The notes under the pieces were generated by a model that did not search any database, was not told the DNA's origin, and saw only the letters and a list, made by a program, of their open reading frames with translations. From Pandoraea norimbergensis (lineage in GTDB: Bacteria > Pseudomonadota > Gammaproteobacteria > Burkholderiales > Burkholderiaceae), in contig NZ_CP013480.3 in the NCBI RefSeq assembly GCF_001465545.3, positions 4,030,001 through 4,094,000 on the forward strand: a DNA stretch of 64,000 nucleotides. Reading direction: 5' to 3'. How positions within the stretch are numbered: position 1 is the first letter of the stretch; every line of letters begins with the position of its first letter. Below, one piece after another: positions 1 to 7,351 of this stretch. The position numbers and the translations under genes were made by a program.

Positions 1-380
1 TCCACACTCACCCACGCATCGCCACCGGGACGCGGCAATGCGACGTAAATTTCGTCAGCCGACCACTCGGCCTCTCGGCCCTCGGCATCGATGGCGAGCG
101 ACGTGTGCAGCCAATCGGCGAGCGCCGCCGGTACCGGGCCTTTGTCCTTGTGGGGTGTCTCGCCAAGCTGCGTCAGCAGGGCATCGGGCACCTGCGCCGC
201 GCGCTTGACGACTTGGGGGTGAGCTTCGATCTGACCTGCGTGGTTGAGCGTGAAGCCCGTGATCGCGAACAGCATCATGCCGAGCAGACAGATCGCCGAA
301 CTGATCCAGTGCCACTGGTGCAGATGTTTGAGCCAGAACGCGCGCCGCTGCCGGCCGGCACCGAGCTGGAGTTCGTTCAT
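1..380 (-). CDS. PepSY-associated TM helix protein, N-terminal part (cut by window edge)
   Basis: The reading frame starts at ATG 380 and stays open for 126 codons to the left edge, so the C-terminus is outside the window. Residues about 18-42 form one strongly hydrophobic helix preceded by a basic, aromatic segment (RRAFWLKHLHQWHW) and ending in TGFTLNHAG. This layout is typical of the first helix of PepSY-associated TM proteins, which are often found with ferric-siderophore systems and thought to be inner-membrane reductase-like proteins. A Fur-box-like palindrome about 110 bp upstream supports an iron-related role. The family call comes from motif recognition of the N-terminus only. Confidence 0.6.
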   Translation of the reverse strand, partial: MNELQLGAGRQRRAFWLKHLHQWHWISSAICLLGMMLFAITGFTLNHAGQIEAHPQVVKRAAQVPDALLTQLGETPHKDKGPVPAALADWLHTSLAIDAEGREAEWSADEIYVALPRPGGDAWVSV

Positions 381-491
381 TGCGGAATTCGGGACATCAA
401 AGCGAGCCTAGGGATGGCGGGCATGGCAGTCATCGTAGTGTCATGGCGAGCCGACATTCGCGCGCCGCACTATCTCAGGGAAACTGAAAAG

Positions 492-511
492 TGCAATGAT
501 AATCGTTTGCA
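492..511 (-). promoter_or_regulatory. Putative Fur box
   Basis: The AT-rich site tgcaatgataatcgtttgca is an imperfect palindrome with tgca at both ends and a GATAATC core, resembling the Fur consensus. It lies upstream of the minus-strand PepSY gene that starts at 380. Iron repression of that gene is inferred. Confidence 0.55.
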
Positions 512-545
512 TTTAACAAGGCAATCGTCTTGATGTGAAGACGAC

Positions 546-595
546 CATAAGAAAAGCCGGGGGTGCCGGGTCATTCCTGACCCAGTGCCCCCGGC
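546..595 (-). terminator. Rho-independent terminator
   Basis: On the minus strand a hairpin at 595-556 (outer stem GCCGGGGG/CCCCCGGC, inner stem GGGTCA/TGACCC) is followed directly by a T-rich tract (TTTTCTTAT). It sits downstream of the MetA-like gene that ends at 667. Confidence 0.8.
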
Positions 596-666
596 GGGTG
601 AGATCGTCGCAGCCCGTGTGACGACGGCAACGACTACGGTTGCACGAGATTAAACGCGCTATCGAT

Positions 667-1422
667 TTACCAGCGCACGGTCACCCCGGCCAGCCACGAG
701 TAATCGTAGGTCTGCGGGTTGAGTCCCCGGCGATAGCCCACGTCCAGATCGAGCCACGGCTTGGGGCTGTAGATGGCACCGACAATCATGAACGCCGGGC
801 TGGTCGGCTGTGCGAAATCGGGGTTCTGCGACGTACCGATATCGAGCAGCAGGCGAGTCGTCGGCAGCACGCGATACAGCACGGCCCCCGAGACTTTCCA
901 GACCGTCTCGCGCACGCCCTGCCGGTTCGGTTGATACACGGCGCCGCCGTTGACAAGGAACGTCCAGTCGTCGATTTCGTATTGCGCGAGCAAGGTTGCG
1001 CCGGCGTTCACGCGACCTGTGCCGAGGCCGCGCGAGTCGTTGCCGGTCGGGAGCGTGAGGTAAGGCTTGAGGCCGAGGCTGAAGGCGCCGTCGTCATACA
1101 GCCGCCATTTCGCGCCGAGTTCCAGATCGGCGATGCCGGTCGCCGCGGTATCGGAGCGTTGTTGCACGTGGGTGTACGGCACGTTGGCGTAGAGATCCAG
1201 CGCTTCGCCGAAGCCACGCGTGAGCGTGCTGTTCCAGAGAAATTGACGGCCCGTATCGGGTTGCTTGGCGGTGGCTTCGCCATTCGTTTCGAACTGCCAG
1301 TTGCCATCGCCTTGGGTGCCCGTGTCGTCGGTCACGAGCGGATGCGCGGCGAAGGCGCTGAGGGGACAAGCCAAAGCCAGCGAGATGAGTTGCTTCTTCA
1401 TGAGTCGTTCGCTCTTTTTCAT
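667..1422 (-). CDS. MetA-pathway-like (phenol degradation meta) outer-membrane/transporter protein
   Basis: About 251 aa. An N-terminal signal peptide (hydrophobic LISLALACPLSAFAA) is followed by HPLVTDDTGTQGDGNWQFE, the usual mature start of the Phenol_MetA_deg family, which is often annotated simply as transporter. The rest is rich in alternating polar/aromatic beta-strand-like segments and ends in an aromatic residue (VTVRW), consistent with an outer-membrane barrel. ATG 1422 has GGGG just upstream. ATG 1401 (MKKQLISL) is an equally reasonable start, and a GTG at 1443 is less likely. It has its own terminator and is separated from mgtA by a large hairpin. The substrate is unknown. Confidence 0.7.
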   Translation of the reverse strand: MKKSERLMKKQLISLALACPLSAFAAHPLVTDDTGTQGDGNWQFETNGEATAKQPDTGRQFLWNSTLTRGFGEALDLYANVPYTHVQQRSDTAATGIADLELGAKWRLYDDGAFSLGLKPYLTLPTGNDSRGLGTGRVNAGATLLAQYEIDDWTFLVNGGAVYQPNRQGVRETVWKVSGAVLYRVLPTTRLLLDIGTSQNPDFAQPTSPAFMIVGAIYSPKPWLDLDVGYRRGLNPQTYDYSWLAGVTVRW

Positions 1423-1463
1423 GCTGCCCCACGTGCGCTGCACGGGGGCTTGTGTGGGTCACC

Positions 1464-1500
1464 TGCCCGCGCCCGTCCACCGGACGGACGGGCGCGGGCA
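1464..1500 (-). terminator. Strong GC hairpin downstream of mgtA
   Basis: A perfect 15-bp inverted repeat (TGCCCGCGCCCGTCC and its complement) with a 7-base loop lies between the mgtA stop at 1556 and the next gene. No T-tract follows on the minus strand, so it is either a factor-assisted terminator or an mRNA 3' stabiliser. Confidence 0.5.
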
Positions 1501-1555
1501 TGGCTGCGTGTGGTGCAGTGGTGGGTGGTGGGTGGTGGCTGCCTGAGACCTCAGC

Positions 1556-4321
1556 TCAGAACCAGCGGCCGAAGCGGCGGATGTAGATCGTCTTCACCGT
1601 CTGTGCGAGCGCGATGTAGCCGAGCATGGTGGCCGCCAGCCAGTAGAAGTACGAGCCCGGCAGGCTGACGAAACCGAGTGTTTCGGCAAACGGCGAATAC
1701 GGCAGCCAGCAAGCGATAGCGATGGCCACGGTCGTCGAGAGCATGATCGGCAGCGCCGGCGTGCTTTGCAGGAATGGAATCTTCTGCGTGCGCAGCAAGT
1801 GCACCACGAGCGTCTGCGAGACGAGCCCTTCAATGAACCAGCCCGAATTCATGATGACCTGACCGCCACTGCCGCCGTGCAGGTGATACATCGCACCGGC
1901 ACCGAAAACGGTCCACAACAGCGCATAAGTCGTGATATCGAACACCGAGGAGGTCGGTCCGATCCACAGCATGAAGCGGCGGATGTTGCCCGCGTCCCAC
2001 TTGCGCGGCTTCTTGAGGAACTCGGGGTCCATGCGGTCCCACGGCAGGAACATCTGCGAGATGTCGTACACGAGGTTCTGCACGAGCAACTGCATCGCGA
2101 GCATCGGCTCCCACGGCAGGAATGCGCTCGCCACCAGCACCGAGAACACGTTGCCGAAGTTGGAGCTGGCCGTCATGTTCAGATACTTGAGGATGTTGCC
2201 GAACGTCTCACGACCCTTGACCACCCCCGCTTCGAGCACCATCAGGCTCTTTTCGAGCAGGATGATGTCGGCCGTCTCCTTCGCAATATCGGCGCCGGTG
2301 TCGACCGAGATACCCACGTCGGCATCGCGCAACGCCGGGGCGTCGTTGATGCCGTCGCCCAGGAAGCCCACCGTGTGACCGTTGGCCTGCAACGCCTTGA
2401 CCACGCGAGCCTTGTGCAACGGGGCCAGCTTGGCAAACACGGTGGTGTGCTCGACGGCAGCACGCAGCGTGTCTTCGTCCATCGGCTCGATATCGGCACC
2501 CAACAACGGCGTACCGGGTTCCAGCCCGACCTCGCGGCAGACCTTCAGCGTGACGATCGGGTTGTCGCCGGTGAGCACCTTCACGGCGACGCCGTATTCA
2601 CGCAGCGCGGCAATAGCCGGGGCCGCCGAGTCCTTCGGCGGATCGAGGAACGTGAGGAAGCCGCAGACCGTGAGGCCCGTCTCGTCGGACGTCTTGTATT
2701 GGGTTTTGGTCTCTCCGGCCGGAATGTCGCGCGTGGCCACGACCAGCACGCGGAAACCGTCTTCGTTATAGGCTTCGGCGCGTGCGAGCAACATGGCGCG
2801 GGCCGTATCGTCGAGCACCCGCACCCCTTGGGCAGTCTTCACATGCGTGGACACTGCCAGCATCTCTTCGACGGCGCCCTTGGTGACCATCAAATGCTCG
2901 CCACGCTCATTGGCAACCACCACCGACAAGCGCCGACGCACGAAATCAAACGGCAGTTCATCGATCTTGGCAAAGGTGCGCGGTTGCACCGATTCGCCGA
3001 TCTCGTTGGCCCGGCGAATGATCGCCACGTCGATCAGATTGCGCTGACCACTCTGGTGATAGCTGTTGAGCCAACCCAGTCGCAGCACGTCTTCCTGCTC
3101 GTTGCCGACCACGTCGAGATGCTGCTCGAGAATGATCTTGTCTTGCGTGAGCGTGCCGGTCTTGTCGGTACACAACACGTCCATGGCACCGAAGTTCTGC
3201 ACTGAGTTCAGACGCTTGACCACCACCTTGCGGCGCGCCATTGCCAACGCACCGCGCGCGAGGTTGGCGCTCACGATCATCGGCAGCATTTCAGGCGTCA
3301 GGCCGACAGCGACCGCCAGCGCGAACGTCAGGGCACTCATCCAGTCGCCCTTGGTCAGGCCGTTGATCATGAAGACGATCGGCACCATCACCAGCATGAA
3401 ACGAATCAGCAGCCAGCTCACGCTGTTCACGCCGCGATCGAAGCTCGTCTCCACGCGCTTGTGACTGACCACGTTCTTGGCGAGCGCACCAAAATACGTG
3501 TCGCTGCCCGTGGCCACCACCACGCCAAGGGCCGTGCCGCTCACTACGTTCGTCCCCATGAAGCAGACGTTCGACAGATCGAGCAGGCTGGCGCTGTTCT
3601 TCTGAACCGGCTTGGCCGGCCCGGTATCGACTGACTTCTGGGCGACGGCGCCGAGCGTGTCGTACTTCTCCACCGGCAGCGCTTCACCAGTGAGCACCGC
3701 CTGACTGATGAACAGATCGCGCGATTCGATCAGGCGCAGGTCGGCCGGAATCATGTCCCCTGCCTGCAACGTCACGATGTCGCCCACGACAAGCTCGCGC
3801 ATGGCGACTTCGTGACGCTCCGGCTTACCCGACGACACCACGCGGCGGCGGACGCTCGCGGTGGTGCGCACCATCGCTTTGAGTTTCTCGGCGGCACGCA
3901 GCGAATGGAACTCGGTAAAGAACCGCAGCAGGCCGCTGATGGTCACCATCGTCAGCAGGATGATGATGCTCTTGAAATCCCGGTCATCGGGATCGGCGAA
4001 ATAGACATCGGTGAAGAAGCTGATCGTGGCGAGCACGAGCAGCACCATCACAAACGGATTGTTGAAGGCGCGCAACAACTGCACGGTCCAGTGCGGTGGC
4101 TTGTCGTGGGCGATCTCGTTGGGGCCGTAGCGCGTGTGGCGCTGCCCGACTTCGGCGAGCGTGAGGCCGCGCAGGTCGGTGCCGAGGGTGTGGAGCATGT
4201 CGTGCAGCGGCTCGGTGGCGAGCTTGGCGACGGCATCTGGGCCGGTAATGGCGCGCTCGGTGGCTGTCGGATGATCGACAAAGCCACGCTGTTTCTGGCG
4301 CGAGCGAAGGTTCTTGTTCAT
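1556..4321 (-). CDS. mgtA: Magnesium-translocating P-type ATPase MgtA
   Basis: A 921-aa P3B-type ATPase that imports Mg2+ across the inner membrane at the cost of ATP. The phosphorylation motif DKTGTLT is present with the Asp at residue 386, followed by the nucleotide-binding region and the hinge motif GDGINDAPAL. There is an N-terminal cation-ATPase domain, an actuator segment with the TGE loop (VLTGEALPVEK), paired N-terminal membrane helices around 85-130, and six C-terminal helices. Length matches MgtA/MgtB (about 900 aa). ATG 4321 has AGGAA 7 nt upstream. It is preceded by a small ORF and an MgtC-like gene on the same strand, so the block looks like a Mg2+-responsive locus. Confidence 0.93.
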   Translation of the reverse strand: MNKNLRSRQKQRGFVDHPTATERAITGPDAVAKLATEPLHDMLHTLGTDLRGLTLAEVGQRHTRYGPNEIAHDKPPHWTVQLLRAFNNPFVMVLLVLATISFFTDVYFADPDDRDFKSIIILLTMVTISGLLRFFTEFHSLRAAEKLKAMVRTTASVRRRVVSSGKPERHEVAMRELVVGDIVTLQAGDMIPADLRLIESRDLFISQAVLTGEALPVEKYDTLGAVAQKSVDTGPAKPVQKNSASLLDLSNVCFMGTNVVSGTALGVVVATGSDTYFGALAKNVVSHKRVETSFDRGVNSVSWLLIRFMLVMVPIVFMINGLTKGDWMSALTFALAVAVGLTPEMLPMIVSANLARGALAMARRKVVVKRLNSVQNFGAMDVLCTDKTGTLTQDKIILEQHLDVVGNEQEDVLRLGWLNSYHQSGQRNLIDVAIIRRANEIGESVQPRTFAKIDELPFDFVRRRLSVVVANERGEHLMVTKGAVEEMLAVSTHVKTAQGVRVLDDTARAMLLARAEAYNEDGFRVLVVATRDIPAGETKTQYKTSDETGLTVCGFLTFLDPPKDSAAPAIAALREYGVAVKVLTGDNPIVTLKVCREVGLEPGTPLLGADIEPMDEDTLRAAVEHTTVFAKLAPLHKARVVKALQANGHTVGFLGDGINDAPALRDADVGISVDTGADIAKETADIILLEKSLMVLEAGVVKGRETFGNILKYLNMTASSNFGNVFSVLVASAFLPWEPMLAMQLLVQNLVYDISQMFLPWDRMDPEFLKKPRKWDAGNIRRFMLWIGPTSSVFDITTYALLWTVFGAGAMYHLHGGSGGQVIMNSGWFIEGLVSQTLVVHLLRTQKIPFLQSTPALPIMLSTTVAIAIACWLPYSPFAETLGFVSLPGSYFYWLAATMLGYIALAQTVKTIYIRRFGRWF

Positions 4322-4378
4322 AACGATTTCCTGGGCGCGGCTTACGCTGACATGGCGGCCGGCCAGGGTCGTCAGGCG

Positions 4379-4552
4379 CTACCGGACGTCTATCGAGTCC
4401 CGGAAAAAGCGCGCACGTCCCCCGCCGCGCCGCGCGGCGCGCGGTCGGTGATAAATGGGTGCTACCGTTGCAAGGCTGTGGTCGCCCGCCGGAATCCCGC
4501 ACGCCCCGCGTGCGGCCCCGACGGGCGCTATTCGACTACTTCCATCGTCCAT
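4379..4552 (-). CDS. Small ORF (57 aa), candidate mgtA leader peptide
   Basis: A 57-codon frame starts at ATG 4552 with a textbook Shine-Dalgarno (AAGGAG 6 nt upstream) and stops at TAG 4379-4381, 58 nt before the mgtA start. The peptide begins MDDGSSRIAPVG and has a basic, Gly/Arg-rich C-terminus. A 7-bp GC hairpin (CCGCACG/CGTGCGG) lies inside the frame. Known mgtA genes in enterobacteria are controlled by a short translated leader (MgtL) sensitive to proline and Mg2+. This ORF occupies the equivalent place but shows no sequence similarity that I can see. A regulatory role is inferred; it may also be non-coding. Confidence 0.4.
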   Translation of the reverse strand: MDDGSSRIAPVGAARGACGIPAGDHSLATVAPIYHRPRAARRGGGRARFFRDSIDVR

Positions 4553-4636
4553 ATCGGACTCCTTATGATCGTTGGCTCGCCATCATCGGCGGCGCGTAGC
4601 CGCCCGAGACGAACTGCAATGGTTTGAAAAGAAAGC

Positions 4637-5032
4637 TCAGGCCGGGGCGGCAAAACCCGCCATGCCCCCGGCAGCAGGATGAGAAACAGGACCGTTAGCG
4701 GCACGATCAGCGCGATCGGGACGATTGGCGTCGTCCGACCAGAACACGCGGCGCACGCTGTTCTCGCCCGACAGGCGCATGACCAGCGCCGTGAGCGACG
4801 CACGCGAGGCCTGCGAGCAATCAAGCGTGACGGTGGCCGAGGCCACGTCGCGGTCGCTCCAGCGCGTGATGCTGACGTGCGTGGCCCGCAGACCGAGCGC
4901 GGTGAGATCGGTGAACATCTGCTTGCGAAGCGTATTGAGGGCTTCTGCCAGGCAGACGATGGTCAGACGCGACACCGGCGTGGTGCGCGTGGGCTGGCTT
5001 TGAAAAGCCTGAAATGTTTGAAAAGCGCGCAT
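4637..5032 (-). CDS. Small MgtC C-terminal-domain-like protein
   Basis: About 131 aa from ATG 5032, chosen because GAGGAAACC precedes it. Residues about 30-110 (AEALNTLRKQM..., LRATHVSITRWSDRDVASATVTLD..., LTALVMRLSGENSVRRVFW) resemble the ACT-like C-terminal domain of MgtC proteins. The whole MgtC membrane domain is absent. A Pro/Ala-rich tail may reach the membrane. It is followed by the candidate leader ORF and mgtA on the same strand, which supports a Mg2+-homeostasis link. The assignment rests on pattern recognition and genomic context. Confidence 0.55.
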   Translation of the reverse strand: MRAFQTFQAFQSQPTRTTPVSRLTIVCLAEALNTLRKQMFTDLTALGLRATHVSITRWSDRDVASATVTLDCSQASRASLTALVMRLSGENSVRRVFWSDDANRPDRADRAANGPVSHPAAGGMAGFAAPA

Positions 5033-5534
5033 GGTTTCCTCGCATGGCTGCGAACGCCCGTGCCGCAAGCGACAGGGCGAGTCGGCACACACGCGCGCAC
5101 TCGTGGGCTAATGCAAATGCGAAGGCAAATGCAAAGCACGCAACGACAGCGCCCAGCATGGGCACGACGGTAGAAATTTCTGCGGGAATGGCGCCGGAAA
5201 TGATGACGTTCAGACGAACGTAGATGGCGCGCTAGACACCGCATCCTGCATGAGGACGCGGCACAGGGAAGGCTGTGGATCCTCAGGCAATCAGTCGATC
5301 AAAGGTCGACTACAACTGGCATCAGAATTCACGAACAAACCCCTTGGATGGAAGACAGGGCGGATAGTAGCCGAGCCCTAAATGCACCGTCAAGCATTAA
5401 TTTCTGCGTACCCCATCGCACTCCGAACTTCCCGCTCAAGGCCGTGCGACGGGCTTCCCGGGCATTTCATCAGATCCCGCTTCCCGCACACGCTCAAGGG
5501 TCTTTCATTGACGGGAAATTTCCCATCTGTTATT
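5033..5534. other. Intergenic region without a convincing gene
   Basis: This gap separates the minus-strand MgtC-like gene from the plus-strand iron-signalling operon. A minus-strand frame from 5165 begins with a hydrophobic Phe/Ala run (FAFAFAFALA) but has no ribosome-binding site and runs over the MgtC-like gene, so it is not called. The right end is AT-richer and leads into a Fur box. Confidence 0.5.
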
Positions 5535-5553
5535 AATAATGATTATCATTAAC
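5535..5553 (+). promoter_or_regulatory. Fur box upstream of ECF sigma operon
   Basis: The 19-mer aataatgattatcattaac is a near-perfect match to the classical Fur consensus GATAATGATAATCATTATC. It lies about 95-110 bp upstream of the sigma factor start at 5646. Iron-dependent Fur repression of the whole operon is therefore very likely. Confidence 0.85.
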
Positions 5554-5645
5554 ATTCCTTGAGCATTCGTTTCAACTGCTGCATGACCTGCCAGTGTTCT
5601 CGCTGGACCAGCGTGTCGTGAGTGGACCGAACATCAGGCTGGATC

Positions 5646-6167
5646 ATGCAAACGTCGGGCACCCTCCTCCCTTCCACTGTCGAGTTGCTTTACAGCAACC
5701 ATCACTCATGGCTCAAGGGTTGGCTGCACCGGCGTCTGGGCAGTGCCGAACAAGCGGCGGATATCGCGCACGACACCTTCGTGCGACTGCTCGGCAGTGA
5801 ACGTGTGCCCGCAGCCTTCGATGAGCCGCGTGCTTATCTCACGACGGTTGCGCAGAATCTCGTATCCAACCACTGGCGGCGCGAAAAGCTCGAGCGCGCC
5901 TATCTCGAAGCGCTCGCCCAAGTCCCGCGTGAAGTCGAATGGTCGCCCGAAACACGCGCCATGCTGCTCGAAACCCTGATCGAACTGGATCGTCTGCTCG
6001 ACGGCCTGCCCACCATCGTGCGGCAGGCTTTTTTGCGTTCGCAGCTCGACGGACAGACGCATGCGCAAGTGGCCGATGCGCTGGGTATCTCGGTGCCCAC
6101 GGTCAAACGGTATCTCGCGAAAGCCTTGCAGCGCTGCTACTTCGCCGACCTGTCCTTTATCGGATGA
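5646..6167 (+). CDS. FecI-type ECF RNA polymerase sigma factor
   Basis: A 173-aa sigma-70 family protein of the iron-starvation ECF group. Region 2 is seen in the N-terminal half (LYSNHHSWLKGWLHRRLGS, AADIAHDTFVRLL, then the YLTTVAQNLVSNHWRR segment). Region 4 follows (LPTIVRQAFL, QTHAQVADALGISVPTVKRYL, a helix-turn-helix). ATG 5646 is used; a GTG at 5622 is possible. It is followed after 7 bp by a FecR gene and then a FecA-type receptor, the standard cell-surface signalling trio in which an occupied receptor releases the sigma factor through FecR. A Fur box precedes it. Confidence 0.92.
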   Translation: MQTSGTLLPSTVELLYSNHHSWLKGWLHRRLGSAEQAADIAHDTFVRLLGSERVPAAFDEPRAYLTTVAQNLVSNHWRREKLERAYLEALAQVPREVEWSPETRAMLLETLIELDRLLDGLPTIVRQAFLRSQLDGQTHAQVADALGISVPTVKRYLAKALQRCYFADLSFIG

Positions 6168-6174
6168 TCGCCGC

Positions 6175-7194
6175 ATGAGCGCCATGTCTTCCGCTTGGTA
6201 TGAGGCCACCCGAGGGGCGGCGACGGTGCCTGCGCACGTTGCCGAGCGCGCCGTCGAGTGGCTGATCGAACTCCAGAGCGACGACGTGTCGCCTGCGGTC
6301 ATCGCCGCTTGGCACCAATGGCGCAATGCGCACCCCGATCACGAGCGCGCATGGAAGCGCATCGAGTCGGTCAAAGGCAAATTGCAACCGCTCGCCTCGC
6401 CCGTCGAAGCGAGCATCGCGCAGGCGGCACTGGCGACCCCTGCCTCCCCTGCCCGGCGACGCACCGTCAAGACGCTCGCCGTGCTGTTCTTTGCCGGCAG
6501 CGGCGCATGGGGTGTCATGCACTCGTCGCCGTGGCAGCGATGGTCGGCGGACTACCGCACGAGCGTCGGCGAGCGGCGCACGCTGATGCTCGCCGACGGC
6601 ACCCGGCTGGTGATGAATACCGGCAGTGCGGTCGATATCGTCTTCACCGAACATGAACGGCGCGTGCGACTGATGGCGGGCGAGGTGCTGATCACCACAG
6701 CCCCCGATAAGCACGAGCCTGCACGGCCCTTCCTCGTCGAAACAGCGCAGGGCACTGCGCGTGCACTTGGCACCCGTTACACCGTGCGCGAATGGGACGG
6801 CGGCACGCACGTAAGCGTGTATGAGGGTGCCGTCGAAATCCGGCCCAGCCGAAGCCCATCGCGATCCCTCGTGCTGCGCGCGGGGCTGCATGCAAGCTAC
6901 ACGGGCGACGCCATTTCTGCACCGATTGCCGTACCGAGTACCGAAGCGACATGGGCCGAAGGCTTCATCGTCGCGCGCAGCATGCGGCTGGCCGATTTCG
7001 TGGCGGAACTGGCGCGCTACAGCGACACGTCGCTCACCTGCGATCCGCGCGTCGCCGACCTGCGTGTCTCCGGGTCGTTTCCGCTCGACGACGTCGGCAA
7101 AGTGCTCGACACCCTCGGCACGACGCTTGCCGTGCGCACCGATTCAGTGACGCGCTTCTGGGGCGCGCGCGAGATCCGGCTCGTGCCGGCGTGA
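6175..7194 (+). CDS. FecR-family anti-sigma/sigma regulator
   Basis: A 339-aa inner-membrane signal transducer. The N-terminal cytoplasmic DUF4880-like segment (AVEWLIELQSDDVSPAVIAAWHQWRNAHPDHERAWKR motif area, residues about 20-60) is followed by one transmembrane helix at about 100-118 (TLAVLFFAGSGAWGV). The periplasmic FecR domain begins with RTSVGERRTLMLADGTRLVMN. A C-terminal DUF4974-like region (FIVARSMRLADFVAELARYS) should contact the receptor STN domain. It lies between the sigma gene and the receptor gene and is part of the same operon. Confidence 0.92.
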   Translation: MSAMSSAWYEATRGAATVPAHVAERAVEWLIELQSDDVSPAVIAAWHQWRNAHPDHERAWKRIESVKGKLQPLASPVEASIAQAALATPASPARRRTVKTLAVLFFAGSGAWGVMHSSPWQRWSADYRTSVGERRTLMLADGTRLVMNTGSAVDIVFTEHERRVRLMAGEVLITTAPDKHEPARPFLVETAQGTARALGTRYTVREWDGGTHVSVYEGAVEIRPSRSPSRSLVLRAGLHASYTGDAISAPIAVPSTEATWAEGFIVARSMRLADFVAELARYSDTSLTCDPRVADLRVSGSFPLDDVGKVLDTLGTTLAVRTDSVTRFWGAREIRLVPA

Positions 7195-7351
7195 CCCGGT
7201 GACTAGCCCGATGACTTGCGACCGTTGCCAGCAGCGCACGCCTGCCGACCGTCATTCGCAAAATATTTTGAAAAAAAGTGATCCGTTTCGACATTTCGCG
7301 GGTCATGGAGGACGAGCACCAACACTCTTCTTCCACACGAAAGGTCAGATC

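Noticed and set aside
1512..1545. G-rich stretch (repeated GTGG/GGGTGG) that might form a G-quadruplex
   Set aside because: The G-runs are mostly two bases long, so a stable quadruplex is unlikely, and the place downstream of mgtA has no obvious role.
5033..5165. Hydrophobic peptide frame beginning MPMLGAVVACFAFAFAF on the minus strand
   Set aside because: No Shine-Dalgarno, and the frame runs into the MgtC-like gene out of phase. A leader peptide cannot be supported.
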